Positions 39,801 to 49,076 of a stretch of 64,000 nt of DNA are shown in pieces. The notes below the pieces were generated by a model. It worked only from the letters and a program-made list of their open reading frames with translations. It made no database searches and was not told the DNA's origin. Position numbers and translations under genes: made by a program. The DNA is taken from NCBI GenBank assembly GCA_963742715.1, contig CAVUMR010000002.1, forward strand, positions 1-64,000, given 5' to 3'. Source of the stretch: CAVUMR01 sp963742715 (lineage in GTDB: Bacteria; Actinomycetota; Actinomycetes; Mycobacteriales; Micromonosporaceae). Numbering within the stretch: position 1 is the stretch's first letter; each line of letters starts with the position of its first letter.

Positions 39801-40306
39801 CGGCACTACGGCGGCATCACCAGCGAGGTACACAACACCGACGCCGAGGGCCGGATGGTGCTCGCCGACGCGCTGGCGTACGCCGCCGCCCACCTCGAGC
39901 CGGACGTGCTGGTGGACGTCGCGACCCTCACCGGTGCGGTGAAGGTGTCGTTGGGCAAGCGCACCGCCGCGCTGCTGAGCCAGAACGACACGCTGGCCGA
40001 CCAGTTCGGCGCGCCGCCGAGGCGGCCGGTGAACGGGTCTGGCGGATGCTGCTCGCGGACGACTACCGCGAGCTGCTCGACAGCGACATCGCCGACCTGA
40101 CCAACGTGCCGCCCACCGGCAACGCCAGCACGCTGCTCGCCGCGCTGTTCCTGCGCGAGTTCACCGGGGACTACACCGACCGCTGGGTACACCTGGACAT
40201 GTCTGCCCCGGCCTGGTCGGACAAGACCTGATCGGCAACGATCAAGGGCGCGACCGGCTGGGGCGTGCGCACCCTGCTGAACTGGCTGGAGACCGTCCCG
40301 GCCTGA
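39801..40306 (+). CDS. pepA: Leucyl aminopeptidase C-terminal fragment (5' truncated, frameshifted)
   Basis: M17 metallo-aminopeptidase, C-terminal 165 residues only. It begins RHYGGITSEVHNTDAEGRMV, where NTDAEGR carries metal-binding Asp and Glu, followed by LADALAYAAAHLEPDVLVDVATLTGAVKVSLG, SQNDTLADQ, WRMLLADDYRELLDSDIADL, NASTLLAALFLREFTG, WVHLDMSAPAWSDK and GATGWGVRTLLNWLETVPA. Indels lie near 40018 and 40232. The first 300 or so residues, including the other metal ligands, are missing and replaced by the DUF6049 sequence, so no product is expected from this arrangement. It marks the left edge of the second genome type. Confidence 0.88.
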
Positions 40307-40330
40307 CCGGACCGCCGAATCTGCCCGCGG

Positions 40331-41233
40331 TCAGGCCACGTTCCGCTTTCCGGTGCCCGCGGAGACCGGTACCCCGCGCCAGCCGAGCGCCGTCTTCGCG
40401 AAGTACGACCACCAGCCGACCTGTGGCCCGTACCGGGCCCGCACCGCGTCGACCGGAGTGCCCGGCCCGTACAGCGTCGAGATCACGTCGGCGAACTGGG
40501 CCATCTCGACCGGTACGTGATCGGGCCGGCCCAGCACCCGCAGCAGGATCGCCGACGCGGTGAACTCGCCGATTCCGCGGATGCCCCGCAGCGCGGCTCG
40601 TACCTCCTCGTACGGCGCGGTGTAGAGCCACTCCTCGTCCAGTCGGGCCAGCCCTCGAGCCGCGGCGGCGAAGTAGTCCGTCTGCCGCGGGTTGCCGGTG
40701 TACTCCGCGAGCTGGTCCGGCCCGAGCTCGGTCAGCCGGTCCAGCGACGGGAAGGCGACGTGCGCAGTGCCGTCGACGCTCAACGGGGCGCCGTAGCGGG
40801 CCGCCAACCGCCGCTTGCGGCTGCCGGCGATCCGCTGCGCGGTGCGCTGGGTCAGTACGAAATAGCTCACGCCTTCGGCCAGCGTGGCGAACCGGACCGG
40901 TGCAGGCCGGCGGGAGCTCCAGCACCGGTGCCATCGCCGGATCGTCCGCCGCGACGGTGAGGAACGGCGTGAGATCGTCGTCCAGGCTCAGCCACCGCCC
41001 CACCGACCGCTCGATCGCGGTCACCTCGCCCGGGGTAAGCCGGTCGGCCGCGTAGACCTCCAGCGCCAGCCGGGCTTCCCGTCCGGCCGCACCAAGATGT
41101 CCACCACCACCGCCTCGTCGGTCGATCCGGGCCGGGGGAGCGCCTTGCGTACCGACGCTCGGCCAGCATGGTGGCCGGCGCACGGCGCGAACCCGCCCAG
41201 CGCCCGCAGCGACTGGCGCAGATCGAACGGCAT
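40331..41233 (-). CDS. DNA-3-methyladenine glycosylase, AlkA-like (frameshifted)
   Basis: HhH-GPD base-excision glycosylase of about 300 residues. The start at ATG 41233 gives MPFDLRQSLRALGGFAPCAG; frames then connect through indels near 41090 and 40895: LALEVYAADRLTPGEVTAIERS, LSLDDDLTPFLTVAADDP, VSYFVLTQRTAQRIAGSRKRRL, FPSLDRLTELGPDQLAEY, NPRQTDYFAAAARGL, then the helix-hairpin-helix LRGIRGIGEFTASAILLRVLG and a conserved Asp region PDHVPVE. This matches AlkA-like enzymes that remove alkylated purines. It is convergent with the aminopeptidase fragment (25 bp). An upstream ATG at 41321 exists in another frame and cannot be excluded. Confidence 0.82.
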
Positions 41234-41372
41234 CGCGGCCGAGGAGCGCCCGGTGCTGGCAGGCGCCCACCGGAGTCGCGGCCTCGGTCGACAGGTCGGG
41301 CAGCGGTCGTGACGCGGTCATGCCGCCCACCCTGGACCCCGGGCGCGACAGTTCTCGGGGTTGGCGGTCGGA

Positions 41373-41830
41373 CTACCCATGGACGGCCAGGCCGACCGTG
41401 GCGACCAGCCCGGACACGCCGACCGCGGTGAACAGGTAGCCGGCCGCGCCGTCCCCAGCCACCGCCGCAGGGCGAACCAGCCGGCAGATCGCCAGCCCGG
41501 CGATGCCGGCGTACGCGCTCTCCGCCCGGCTGTCGCTGAGCCGGAGCTTGCGGTCCACCGCCGGTACCAGGGTTGCCGCGCCCGACGCCGCGCCGACCAG
41601 TGCCGCACCGAGCGCGCCGCGCCAGCCCGGGGCGCCCGGGAACCGGCCACCCACACGCCGAACCACAGCGCGGAGAGGCTGAGCCCGACGCCGAGCACGG
41701 TCCGCCCGGCGTACGCGCAACCGGTCCGGGTTTCTGGCCCTGCCCCCGGCGCCACGGGACGCACCGCCACGACCGGCCGGCTGCGCGCCGACCCGCGACC
41801 GGCCACCGGTCGACGACCGCGGCCGCTCAC
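41373..41830 (-). CDS. Uncharacterised membrane protein (one frameshift)
   Basis: About 152 residues from GTG 41830. The N terminus is basic and Pro/Arg-rich; after GRTVLGVGLSLSALWFGVWVAG (first helix) an indel near 41645 continues with WRGALGAALVGAASGAATLVPAVD, LSDSRAESAYAGIAGLAICRL and AGYLFTAVGVSGLVATVGLAVHG. Three to four membrane helices, no family recognised. It lies 31 bp downstream of glgA on the same strand, so it may be cotranscribed, but no link to glycogen can be shown. Confidence 0.6.
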
Positions 41831-41861
41831 GCCGCCGCCTGCTGGCTGTCGGACAGCTCGC

Positions 41862-43049
41862 TCACGCCAGGCTCCGGTAGAGCTGGACCGTACGCACGGC
41901 GATCGCCTCCCAGCCGAACTCCGCCACCGCCCGGATCCGACCGGCGGCTCCCATCGCCTCGGCCCGGGCCGGGTCACGGACCAGCGCGTTCAGCGCCTCC
42001 GCCAGCGCCACCTCGTACCCGGTCGGGTCGTCCGGGAATAGTGCACCAACAGCCCGGTCTTCCCGTCGTCGACCACCTCGGGGATCCCGCCCACATCGCT
42101 GGCGATCACCGCGGTCTGGCAGGCCATCGCCTCCAGGTTCACGATGCCGAGCGGCTCGTACATCCACCGGCAGCAGAACGCGGTGGCGTGGCTGAGCAGC
42201 GCGATCACGTCGTCGCGGGGCAGCATCGTGTCGAGCCAGACGACGTCGCCGCCGCGGTCGGCGCGCAGCTCGTCGATCGCCGCGGCGACCTCGGCGCCGA
42301 TCTCCGGCGTGTCCGGTGCCGACGCGGCGAGTACGAGCTGTACGCCCTTGTCCAGCCGGGTGGCGGCGCGCAGCAGGTGCGGCAGCCCCTTCTGCCGGGT
42401 GACTGCCGACGTAGAGCAGGTACGGCCGGTCCGCGTCGACACCTGGTTGACCAGCACCTCCGTGCTCGTGTCCGGGCGGTACAAGCTGGTGTCGATGCCG
42501 TTGTGGATCACGTGCACCCGGTGCGGGTTGACGTTCGGGTAGGCGTCGAGCACGTCGTTGCGCATGCCGGCGCTGACCGCGACGATCGCGTCGGCCGACT
42601 CGTACCCGTCCGCTCGGCCCAACTGACAGGGCGTACCCGCCGCCGAGCTGCTCCGCCTTCCACGGCCGCAGCGGCTCCAGCGAGTGCGCGGTCAGTACGT
42701 GCGGCACGTCGTACAGCAGCTTGCTCAGGTGCCCGGCGAGGTTGGTGTACCAGGTGTGCGAATGCACCAGCTCCGGCGGTCCGGCGCCCTCAGCGGTACC
42801 GCCGCCCGCCGCCGTCGCCCCGCCGACGCCGGCCTCATCTGCAGGTCGATGGAGAGCGTCGCAGCGCCGCGTCGGCACGGCGATTTCGGCGCCGGGCGTG
42901 TACCCCCGGGCGTCCGCGCGGTCGGCGCCGAAACAGTGCACGTCCACGTCGACCAGCCGCCGCAACTCCTGGACGAGGAAATCGACGTGTACGCCGGCGC
43001 CGCCGTAGATGTCCGGCGGGTACTCGTTGGTCAGGACGGCCACACGCAT
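41862..43049 (-). CDS. glgA: Glycogen synthase, actinobacterial GlgA/GlgM type (frameshifted)
   Basis: GT4-type glucosyltransferase of about 395 residues using ADP-glucose. MRVAVLTNEYPPDIYGGAGVHV at the start carries the glycine-rich loop; then DVDVHCFGADR, LVHSHTWYTNLAGHLSKLLYDVPHV, VLTAHSLEPLRPWKAEQLGGGY, MRNDVLDAYPNVNPHRVHVIHNGID, LLRAATRLDKGVQLVLAASAPD, and near the C terminus MYEPLGIVNLEAMACQTAVIAS, the E-X7-E nucleotide-sugar motif. Indels near 42840, 42620, 42405 and 42040. It is divergent from glgC with a 113-bp spacer, the classic actinobacterial pair for glycogen or maltose 1-phosphate synthesis. Frame ends YRSLA at 41862. Confidence 0.92.
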   Translation of the reverse strand: MRVAVLTNEYPPDIYGGAGVHVDFLVQELRRLVDVDVHCFGADRADARGYTPGAEIAVPTRRCDALHRPADEAGVGGATAAGGGTAEGAGPPELVHSHTWYTNLAGHLSKLLYDVPHVLTAHSLEPLRPWKAEQLGGGYALSVGPSGRVRVGRRDRRGQRRHAQRRARRLPERQPAPGARDPQRHRHQLVPPGHEHGGAGQPGVDADRPYLLYVGSHPAEGAAAPAARRHPAGQGRTARTRRVGTGHAGDRRRGRRGDRRAARRPRRRRRLARHDAAPRRRDRAAQPRHRVLLPVDVRAARHREPGGDGLPDRGDRQRCGRDPRGGRRREDRAVGALFPDDPTGYEVALAEALNALVRDPARAEAMGAAGRIRAVAEFGWEAIAVRTVQLYRSLA

Positions 43050-43162
43050 GACGTCACCCTATGGGTCGCGCTGCGGAGCCCGCCGGGGCCAACGACGATA
43101 GGTCCGCGTTAACAGTGCTCATGGACGCTGCTCAGGACGCCCGGGGCCATTAGTCTCACAAC

Positions 43163-44462
43163 ATGCGCAGGGGCGATCCACGGATCCTGACCATCGTGCT
43201 CGCCGGTGGTGAGGGCAAACGCCATGCCCCTGACCGCGGATCGGGCAAAGCCGGCAGTTCCGTTCGGCGGGCAGTACCGGCTGGTGGATTTTGTCCTGTC
43301 GAATCTGGTGAACGCGGGATATTTGAAAATCTGCGTGCTCACCCAGTACAAGTCGCATTCGCTGGACCGGCACGTCACGTCCACCTGGCGGATGAACTCG
43401 ATGCTCGGGCAGTACATCACCCCGGTGCCGGCGCAGCAGCGGCTCGGCCCGCGCTGGTACACCGGCTCCGCCGACGCGATCTACCAGTCGCTGAACCTGG
43501 TGTACGACGAGCAGCCGGAGTACATCGTCGTGTTCGGTGCCGACCACGTGTACCGGATGGACCCGCGGCAGATGGTCGCCCAGCACATCGAGTCCGGCGC
43601 CGGCGTCACGGTCGCGGGCATCCGGGTACCGCGCGAGGAGGCCCGCGCCTTCGGCGTCATCGAGGCCGGCGAGGACGGCGTCACGATCAACGGATTCCTG
43701 GAGAAGCCGGCGCAGCCGCCGGGTGTACCGGACGATCCGGACGTCTCGTACGCGTCGATGGGAAACTACGTGTTCACCGCGGACGTGCCGATCGAGGCGC
43801 TGCGACTGGACGCCGAAGACCCCGCCAGCGCGCACGACATGGGCGGCAACATCATTCCGCTGCTGGTCGGCAAGGGCATGGCGGCGGTGTACGACTTCGA
43901 CCGCAATGACGTACCGGGCGCCACCGAGCGGGACCGGGCGTACTGGCGGGACGTCGGCACCGTGGACGCGTACGACGAGTCGCACATGGACCTGGTGTCG
44001 GTACAGCCGATCTTCAACCTGTACAACGCGGAGTGGCCGATCCGCACCCACATCCCGCCGCAGCCGCCGGCCAAGTTCGTGCTGGGCGGCCGGGCGTACG
44101 AGTCACTCGTCTGCAACGGCAGCATCGTCACCGGTACGGTCGCCCGCTCGGTACTCGCGCCCAGCGTCGAGGTGGAGGACGGCGCCTGGGTCGAGGAATC
44201 GGTGCTGATGCCGGGGGTACGGGTGGGCCGCGGCGCGGTGGTACGCAACGCGATCCTGGACAAGCACGTGATCGTGCCGGACGGCGCCCGGCTCGGGGTG
44301 GACCACGACGCCGACCGCGAGCTGTACAAGGTCACGGACAGCGGCATCGTGGTGCTGGGCAAGGGCGAACGGGTCCGCACCCCCCGCTCGAGCAGCCGAG
44401 TTGAGAACGCTGTCAGGCGGCGGCTGGGCCCGCCGCAGGCCGGCAAGTGCGCTAGCGCTTGA
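43163..44462 (+). CDS. glgC: Glucose-1-phosphate adenylyltransferase (one frameshift)
   Basis: ADP-glucose pyrophosphorylase, the committed step of glycogen synthesis, about 430 residues. From ATG 43163, LTIVLAGGEGKR is the pyrophosphorylase signature; one indel near 43218 leads to PLTADRAKPAVPFGGQYRLVDF, then TQYKSHSLDRHV, YTGSADAIYQSLN, YIVVFGADHVYRMD, GFLEKP, YWRDVGTVDAY and the left-handed beta-helix SVLAPSVEVEDGAWVEESVL. The C terminus is slightly longer than usual (VENAVRRRLGPPQAGKCASA) and overlaps the convergent O-methyltransferase stop by 11 bp, so a second indel near 44395 is possible. Confidence 0.94.
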
Positions 44463-45083
44463 TTGCGCAGAGGAGTCCGTCACCGACCGACAGCAGCGCG
44501 GGCAGCCACTCGTCGGCGTCCCGGACGGCCTTGGCCACCTCCCGCAACGCCACCGACTCGTGGTCGCGGGCGGCCGGATCAGGGACCTTTCCGCCGTACA
44601 GGGCGTTGTTGATCACCAGCGCTCCGCCCGGCCGGAGCAGCCGCAGGGCTTCGACAATGCACTGGGTGTACTCGGTCTTGTCGCCGTCGAGGAAGACCAG
44701 GTCGTACACCCCGTCGGCGAGCCGGGCAGCACGTCGAGCGCGCGGCCGGCGATGATCCTGGTCCGCGACGGCGCGAACCCGGCCTCCGCGAACGACTGCC
44801 GGGCCAGCCGCTGGTACTCCGGTTCAAGATCGATCGTGGTCAGGATGCCGTCCGTGCGCATGCCGCGCAGCAGCCAGACGCCGCTCACGCCGGTACCGGT
44901 GCCGACCTCCACCACGGATTTGGCCCCGACCGCGGCGGCCAGCAACCGCAGCGCCGCGCCACCGCCGGACTCCAGCGGTGGGATGCCGAACTCGCCTGCC
45001 CGGGCCCGCGCTGTTTGCAGCACGGCGTCCTCGGGGATGTACGACTCGGTGAACTCTCTGGTGCTCGACGCGAGACTTGTCAC
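44452..45083 (-). CDS. Class I SAM-dependent O-methyltransferase (one frameshift)
   Basis: About 210 residues, catechol-O-methyltransferase-like family. GTG 45083 gives TSLASSTREFTESYIPEDAVLQ, then the SAM motif SVVEVGTGTGVSGVWLLRGM, ILTTIDLEPEYQRLARQSFAEAGF, and after an indel near 44722 YDLVFLDGDKTEY (metal-binding Asp), LLRPGGALVINNALYGGKV. This gene upstream of htrA and tatB is conserved across actinobacteria (from general knowledge, usually with sigE and its anti-sigma factor between them, which are missing here). Substrate unknown. Confidence 0.9.
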
Positions 45084-45274
45084 GGCTACGCACCTCCTCC
45101 TCGTCGGTCCGCTCAGCCTAGGCAACAAGACCGGGCCAGACGCGGAGGCGCCGGGTGTGCCGCGGCGTGTAATCCTGGAGGGGACACCCGCGGCCGGAGT
45201 AGATCTTCGCGCTGTCGGCGCCAGGTGAGCACACGGTGACCTCTCTGGGGCTCGCTGAAGAGGAGTAGCTGAGC

Positions 45275-46612
45275 GTGACCTACGCAGGCAACGCCGCCGG
45301 GTATCCCGGCGCGGGTCCGGGGCTGGCTGGCCAACCGGCACCGACCGCGCCACCCGGCCCCGGGCCGGACCCCAACGGGCGTCCCGCGGCGCCGGCCAGC
45401 CAGGGCTCGCCGTGGTGGGCCAGCAACGCGGCCACCGACCCGTGGCGGGACCCGTACGCGCGCGCGGTCGTGGTACAGCAGGCCAACGGCTCCGCCGGGC
45501 CACCCCTGGAGCCGCTCCCGCCGATCGCACCGACCGGTTACGGGCCACGTCGGAGCCTCGGCTTCGTACTGGTGCTGGCGAGCACGATCGCGCTGGTCGC
45601 CGGCCTGCTCGGTGGCGCCCTCGGTTACGTGGCCGCGGCCCGTACCCGGGCCGGAAGCCTCGGTACCGCCGACGGCAGCACCGCCGATGCCGCCCAGCGC
45701 AAGCCGGAATCGGTGGCCGGGGTGGTCGCCGGCGTGATGCCGAGCGTGGTGACCGTGCTGATCGAGTCGGACAGCCGGCAGGGCAACGGCTCCGGCTTCG
45801 TCATCTCCTCCGACGGGTACATCCTCACCAACGATCATGTGGCCGAAGCCGCCTCGGGCGGCACGCTCCGGGTGGTGTTCAGCGACGGCACGGTGGTACC
45901 GGCCAAGGTGTCCGGCACCGATCCCGAGTCCGATCTGGCCGTGCTCAAGGTGGACCGCAGCGGTTCGGCGGCGGTGCGCTTCGGCGACTCCGACCGGGCC
46001 GCGGTGGGCGATCCGGTGCTGGCCATCGGCGCTCCGCTGGGCCTGCAGAACACCGTGACGTACGGGATCATCAGCGCGCTGGACCGGCCGGTGAAGACCG
46101 GCGAGGACGGTGGGCAGACCGCGTACCTGGCCGCGATCCAGACCGACGCGGCGATCAACCCGGGTAACTCCGGTGGCCCGCTGATCGACGGTGCCGGCCG
46201 GGTGGTCGGGGTCAACTCGGCCATCGCCACGTTCCCCGGCTCGGACGGCAAGGGCGGCAACATCGGTCTCGGCTTCGCCATCCCGATCAACCAGGCCCGG
46301 CGGGTGGCGCAGGACATCATCTCCACCGGTCGGGCGCGGCGCACCGTCATCGGGGCGACGCTGGACACCGAGTTCACCAGCGTCACCGGTGGCGTACGGC
46401 TGCAGCACGTGGAGCCCGGCGGTCCGGCGGCCCGGGCCGGGCTGCACGACGGCGACGTGGTGACGAGGTTCGACAGCCGGGTGTTGTCGGACTCGGTGGA
46501 CCTGGTCGCGCTGATCCGGAAGAACGCGCCGGGCACGGTGGTGCCGGTCGAGTACACCCGCAACGGCGCGCGCCGCTCGGCCGAGATCACCCTCGCGGCG
46601 GACGCCAAGTAA
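45275..46612 (+). CDS. htrA: HtrA-like serine protease with PDZ domain
   Basis: 445 residues, intact. GTG 45275 has GAGGAG ten bases upstream. A Pro/Gly-rich cytoplasmic part (1-85), one membrane helix (LGFVLVLASTIALVAGLLGGALGYV) and a periplasm-facing trypsin-like domain: His in ILTNDHVAEAA (near 188), Asp in PESDLAVLKVD (near 220), Ser in NPGNSGGPLIDG (near 297). A PDZ domain follows (VRLQHVEPGGPAARAGLHDGDVV). Envelope quality control by cleavage of misfolded proteins is the family role. It is followed by tatB, as in other actinobacteria. Confidence 0.95.
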   Translation: MTYAGNAAGYPGAGPGLAGQPAPTAPPGPGPDPNGRPAAPASQGSPWWASNAATDPWRDPYARAVVVQQANGSAGPPLEPLPPIAPTGYGPRRSLGFVLVLASTIALVAGLLGGALGYVAAARTRAGSLGTADGSTADAAQRKPESVAGVVAGVMPSVVTVLIESDSRQGNGSGFVISSDGYILTNDHVAEAASGGTLRVVFSDGTVVPAKVSGTDPESDLAVLKVDRSGSAAVRFGDSDRAAVGDPVLAIGAPLGLQNTVTYGIISALDRPVKTGEDGGQTAYLAAIQTDAAINPGNSGGPLIDGAGRVVGVNSAIATFPGSDGKGGNIGLGFAIPINQARRVAQDIISTGRARRTVIGATLDTEFTSVTGGVRLQHVEPGGPAARAGLHDGDVVTRFDSRVLSDSVDLVALIRKNAPGTVVPVEYTRNGARRSAEITLAADAK

Positions 46613-46773
46613 CACGGCCGCCAGGTAGCGCGGACGTCGAGCAACGGGCGCCGAGCAGCGCGGACGCCGGTGATCCGCCGGGCGCGGATCTTTGCCGCCG
46701 GCCGCCCTTCCGCGACACCCCCGTGGTGGCCGTAAGCTTCGGGGATCGGTTCGGCGCGCGCGGAGGAGCACGG

Positions 46774-47202
46774 ATGTTCGACAGCGTGGGGTGGGGTGAA
46801 GTCATCCCGCTGGTGCTGATCGGCCTGTTCATCTTCGGCCCGGACCGGCTGCCGAAGATGATCAGCGACGGCGTCAAGATGCTGCGCACGTTGCGCACGA
46901 TGGCCCGCAACGCGACCGGTGACCTGTCCCGGGAGTTGGGCACCAATATCGAGTTGGAAGACCTGAACCCGAGGACTTTTGTACGCAAGCACGTGCTGAG
47001 CGAGGAGGACGAGCAGCTCCTCCGCCGGCCGTTCCAGGAGTTGTACGACGACGTTCAGGATGTACAAGCCAACCTGACCGACTCGGGCCCGAACGGCGCG
47101 AACGGTTCCGGCGCGCGGTCCGGCGGCAAGCCGGCGGTACCGACCCAGTCGACGAATCGGCAGGCCGGCGCGCGACCGAGGTACGACACCGACGCCACCT
47201 GA
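46774..47202 (+). CDS. tatB: Sec-independent protein translocase TatB
   Basis: 142 residues. ATG 46774 starts MFDSVGWGEVIPLVLIGLFIF, the single TatB helix, followed by the FGPDRLPKMI hinge with its glycine and proline, the amphipathic helix VKMLRTLRTMARNATGDL and a long polar tail ending RYDTDAT. TatB binds twin-arginine substrates with TatC. An in-frame upstream start adds 17 residues without TatB character and is rejected. Position after htrA matches other actinobacteria. Confidence 0.93.
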   Translation: MFDSVGWGEVIPLVLIGLFIFGPDRLPKMISDGVKMLRTLRTMARNATGDLSRELGTNIELEDLNPRTFVRKHVLSEEDEQLLRRPFQELYDDVQDVQANLTDSGPNGANGSGARSGGKPAVPTQSTNRQAGARPRYDTDAT

Positions 47203-47292
47203 GAGATCCCCGCTGTTCTACGGTGCTGCCTACGTGTAGCTAGATGGGCACGTACCGTAATGCCGGACGTTGAACTCCGGAGGGGGGATCGC

Positions 47293-47568
47293 GTGCTCAA
47301 GCGAGCGGTACAGCGGGGAGGAAAGATCAAGCTGACGTTCAGCCTGCCCGAGGAGGACCCACCGGGCGTGGTCAGCGTGGTCGGCAGTTTCAACGGCTGG
47401 AAGCCCGGCCAGCACGAGTTGGTACCCCGGCGGGACAACACGCGGAGCGTGTCCATCACCCTGCCCCCGGGCGAGCACCGGTTCCGGTATCTGGCCAGCG
47501 GCGGCATCTGGTTCGACGACACGCACGCGGACGAGATCGACGAGTACGGCAGCGTCGTCCGGGTCTAG
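47293..47568 (+). CDS. Stand-alone isoamylase N-terminal (CBM48-like) domain protein
   Basis: 91 residues, a single immunoglobulin-like early-set domain related to AMPK-beta/CBM48 glycogen-binding modules: VKLTFSLPEEDPPGVVSVVGSFNGW (with the GxFNxW sugar-binding phrase), PGEHRFRYLASGGIWFDDTHADE. GTG 47293 is preferred over the ATG at 47260 because GGAGGGGGGA lies directly before it. No enzyme domain is attached. Binding of glycogen or starch-like glucans is expected; a regulatory or tethering role is inferred. It lies between tatB and mrp, about 3 kb from glgA/glgC, and is on the opposite strand to mrp. Confidence 0.85.
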   Translation: MLKRAVQRGGKIKLTFSLPEEDPPGVVSVVGSFNGWKPGQHELVPRRDNTRSVSITLPPGEHRFRYLASGGIWFDDTHADEIDEYGSVVRV

Positions 47569-47638
47569 CGACGCGTTCCGCCGGCTCAGGTCGGGCGGGC
47601 CGGCTCGGGCGCGGTGCTTCGGTGCCGTCGCGGCGAGG

Positions 47639-48793
47639 TCAGGACCGCGCCGGCTGCAGGCCGAGCGGCTTGCCGACCAGGCTGGACCGGCGTACCGCGA
47701 GCCGCTCCACGATCGGCGCGAGCGCGACCGCGGCAGGCGAGTCCGGATCGGTCAGCACGATGGGGGTACCGGCGTCGCCGGCCGCGCGTACCGCCGTGTC
47801 CAGCGGAATCTGGCCCAGCAGCGGTACCTCGGCACCGACCGCCCGGGTCAGCGCGGCGGACACCGCGGCGCCACCGCCGGCCCCGAACACCTCCATGCGC
47901 GACCCGTCCGGAAGCTCCAGCCAGGACATGTTCTCCACCACGCCGACCAGCCGCTGGTGCGTCTGCAGGGCGATCGCGCCGGCTCGTTCGGCCACCTCGG
48001 CGGCGGCCGCCTGGGGCGTGGTCACGACCAGGATCTCCGCGCTCGGTACGAGCTGAGCCAACGAGATCGCCACGTCGCCGGTACCGGGTGGCAGGTCCAT
48101 CAACAGGACGTCGAGGTCGCCCCAGTACACGTCGGCGAGGAACTGCTGCAGGGCACGGTGCAGCATCGGGCCCCGCCACACCACGGCCGCGTTCCCCTTG
48201 GTGAACATGCCGATGGAGATGACCTTCACCCCGTACGCCTGCGGGGGCATGATCATGTCTTCGACCTGGGTCGGCCGGTCGATCACGCCGAGCATCCGTG
48301 GCACCGAGTGGCCGTAGATGTCCGCGTCCACCACCCCGACGTCGAGCCCGCGCGCGGCCAGGGCCGCGGCCAGGTTGACCGTGATGCTCGACTTGCCCAC
48401 GCCGCCCTTGCCGGACGCGATCGCGTACACCCGGGTCCGTGAGCCCGGCTGCGCGAACGGGATGACCGGCTCGGCGCCGGCGCCCGCACCGCCGCGCAGC
48501 GACTGCTGCAGTCCGCGCCGCTGCTCGTCGGACATCACGCCGAAGGTCACGGTCACGCCGGTGACCTCCGGCACGCTCCGTGCCGCCTCGGTCACGTCGG
48601 TGCGCAGCTTGTCCCGCAGCGGGCAGCCGGCGACGGTGAGCAGGATGCCGACCTCGACCGATCCGTCGGGCGCTACCTCGACCGACTTGACCATGCCGAG
48701 CTCGGTGATGGGCCGGCGGATCTCCGGGTCGTCCACGCGCTCGAGCGCGACGCGGACGGCGGCCTCGGTATCCGAAGTGGGTCGGGTGGGCAT
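47639..48793 (-). CDS. mrp: Iron-sulfur carrier protein Mrp/ApbC
   Basis: 384 residues, intact. Residues 1-95 are a MIP18/DUF59 domain (DDPEIRRPITELGMVKSVEV, LTVAGCPLRDKL with a conserved Cys). From residue 115 the P-loop NTPase domain has IASGKGGVGKSSITVNLAAAL (deviant Walker A), DADIYGHSVPRMLG, and DLPPGTGDVAIS; MSWLELPDGS replaces the CxxC region usual in this family, so cluster-binding cysteines are not obvious. It carries and delivers 4Fe-4S clusters to client proteins. Located on the opposite strand downstream of tatB as in other actinobacteria. Confidence 0.92.
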   Translation of the reverse strand: MPTRPTSDTEAAVRVALERVDDPEIRRPITELGMVKSVEVAPDGSVEVGILLTVAGCPLRDKLRTDVTEAARSVPEVTGVTVTFGVMSDEQRRGLQQSLRGGAGAGAEPVIPFAQPGSRTRVYAIASGKGGVGKSSITVNLAAALAARGLDVGVVDADIYGHSVPRMLGVIDRPTQVEDMIMPPQAYGVKVISIGMFTKGNAAVVWRGPMLHRALQQFLADVYWGDLDVLLMDLPPGTGDVAISLAQLVPSAEILVVTTPQAAAAEVAERAGAIALQTHQRLVGVVENMSWLELPDGSRMEVFGAGGGAAVSAALTRAVGAEVPLLGQIPLDTAVRAAGDAGTPIVLTDPDSPAAVALAPIVERLAVRRSSLVGKPLGLQPARS

Positions 48794-48886
48794 GCGGCCA
48801 ATGCTACGAGGGCGTCCGGCGTTCCCCGCTCACCCGGGTAGGTGCCGCCGCTCACCGGTCGGCGTACCCGCCCCCGCGCCGGGCCA

Positions 48887-48968
48887 TGTCCGTGCGCCGG
48901 GTGCCGCGGCCCGGCCTGTCCGTGCGCCGCGTCCGGGCTGTCTGTGCGCCGTGTGCCGCGCCCGGGCC
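48887..48968. repeat. Imperfect tandem repeat upstream of the serine hydrolase gene
   Basis: Three copies beginning TGTCCGTGCGCCG, of 30, 22 and 30 bp (starts 48887, 48917, 48939), with two further degenerate TGTCCACA starts to 49000. It lies in the 283-bp spacer between divergent mrp and the serine hydrolase gene. No ORF uses it. Confidence 0.75.
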
Positions 48969-49076
48969 TGTCCACAGCCGCACGGTCTGTCCACAAGCCG
49001 GCGGCGGGGTCTTCACTACCGGACCGACCTGTGGAACATTTCTTCACGAAGTCGCCGAGAACGGAAGGGCATCGCC

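Noticed and set aside
45113..47067. Large minus-strand frames opposite htrA and tatB
   Set aside because: htrA and tatB are complete with catalytic and membrane motifs; the antisense frames have no recognisable domain.
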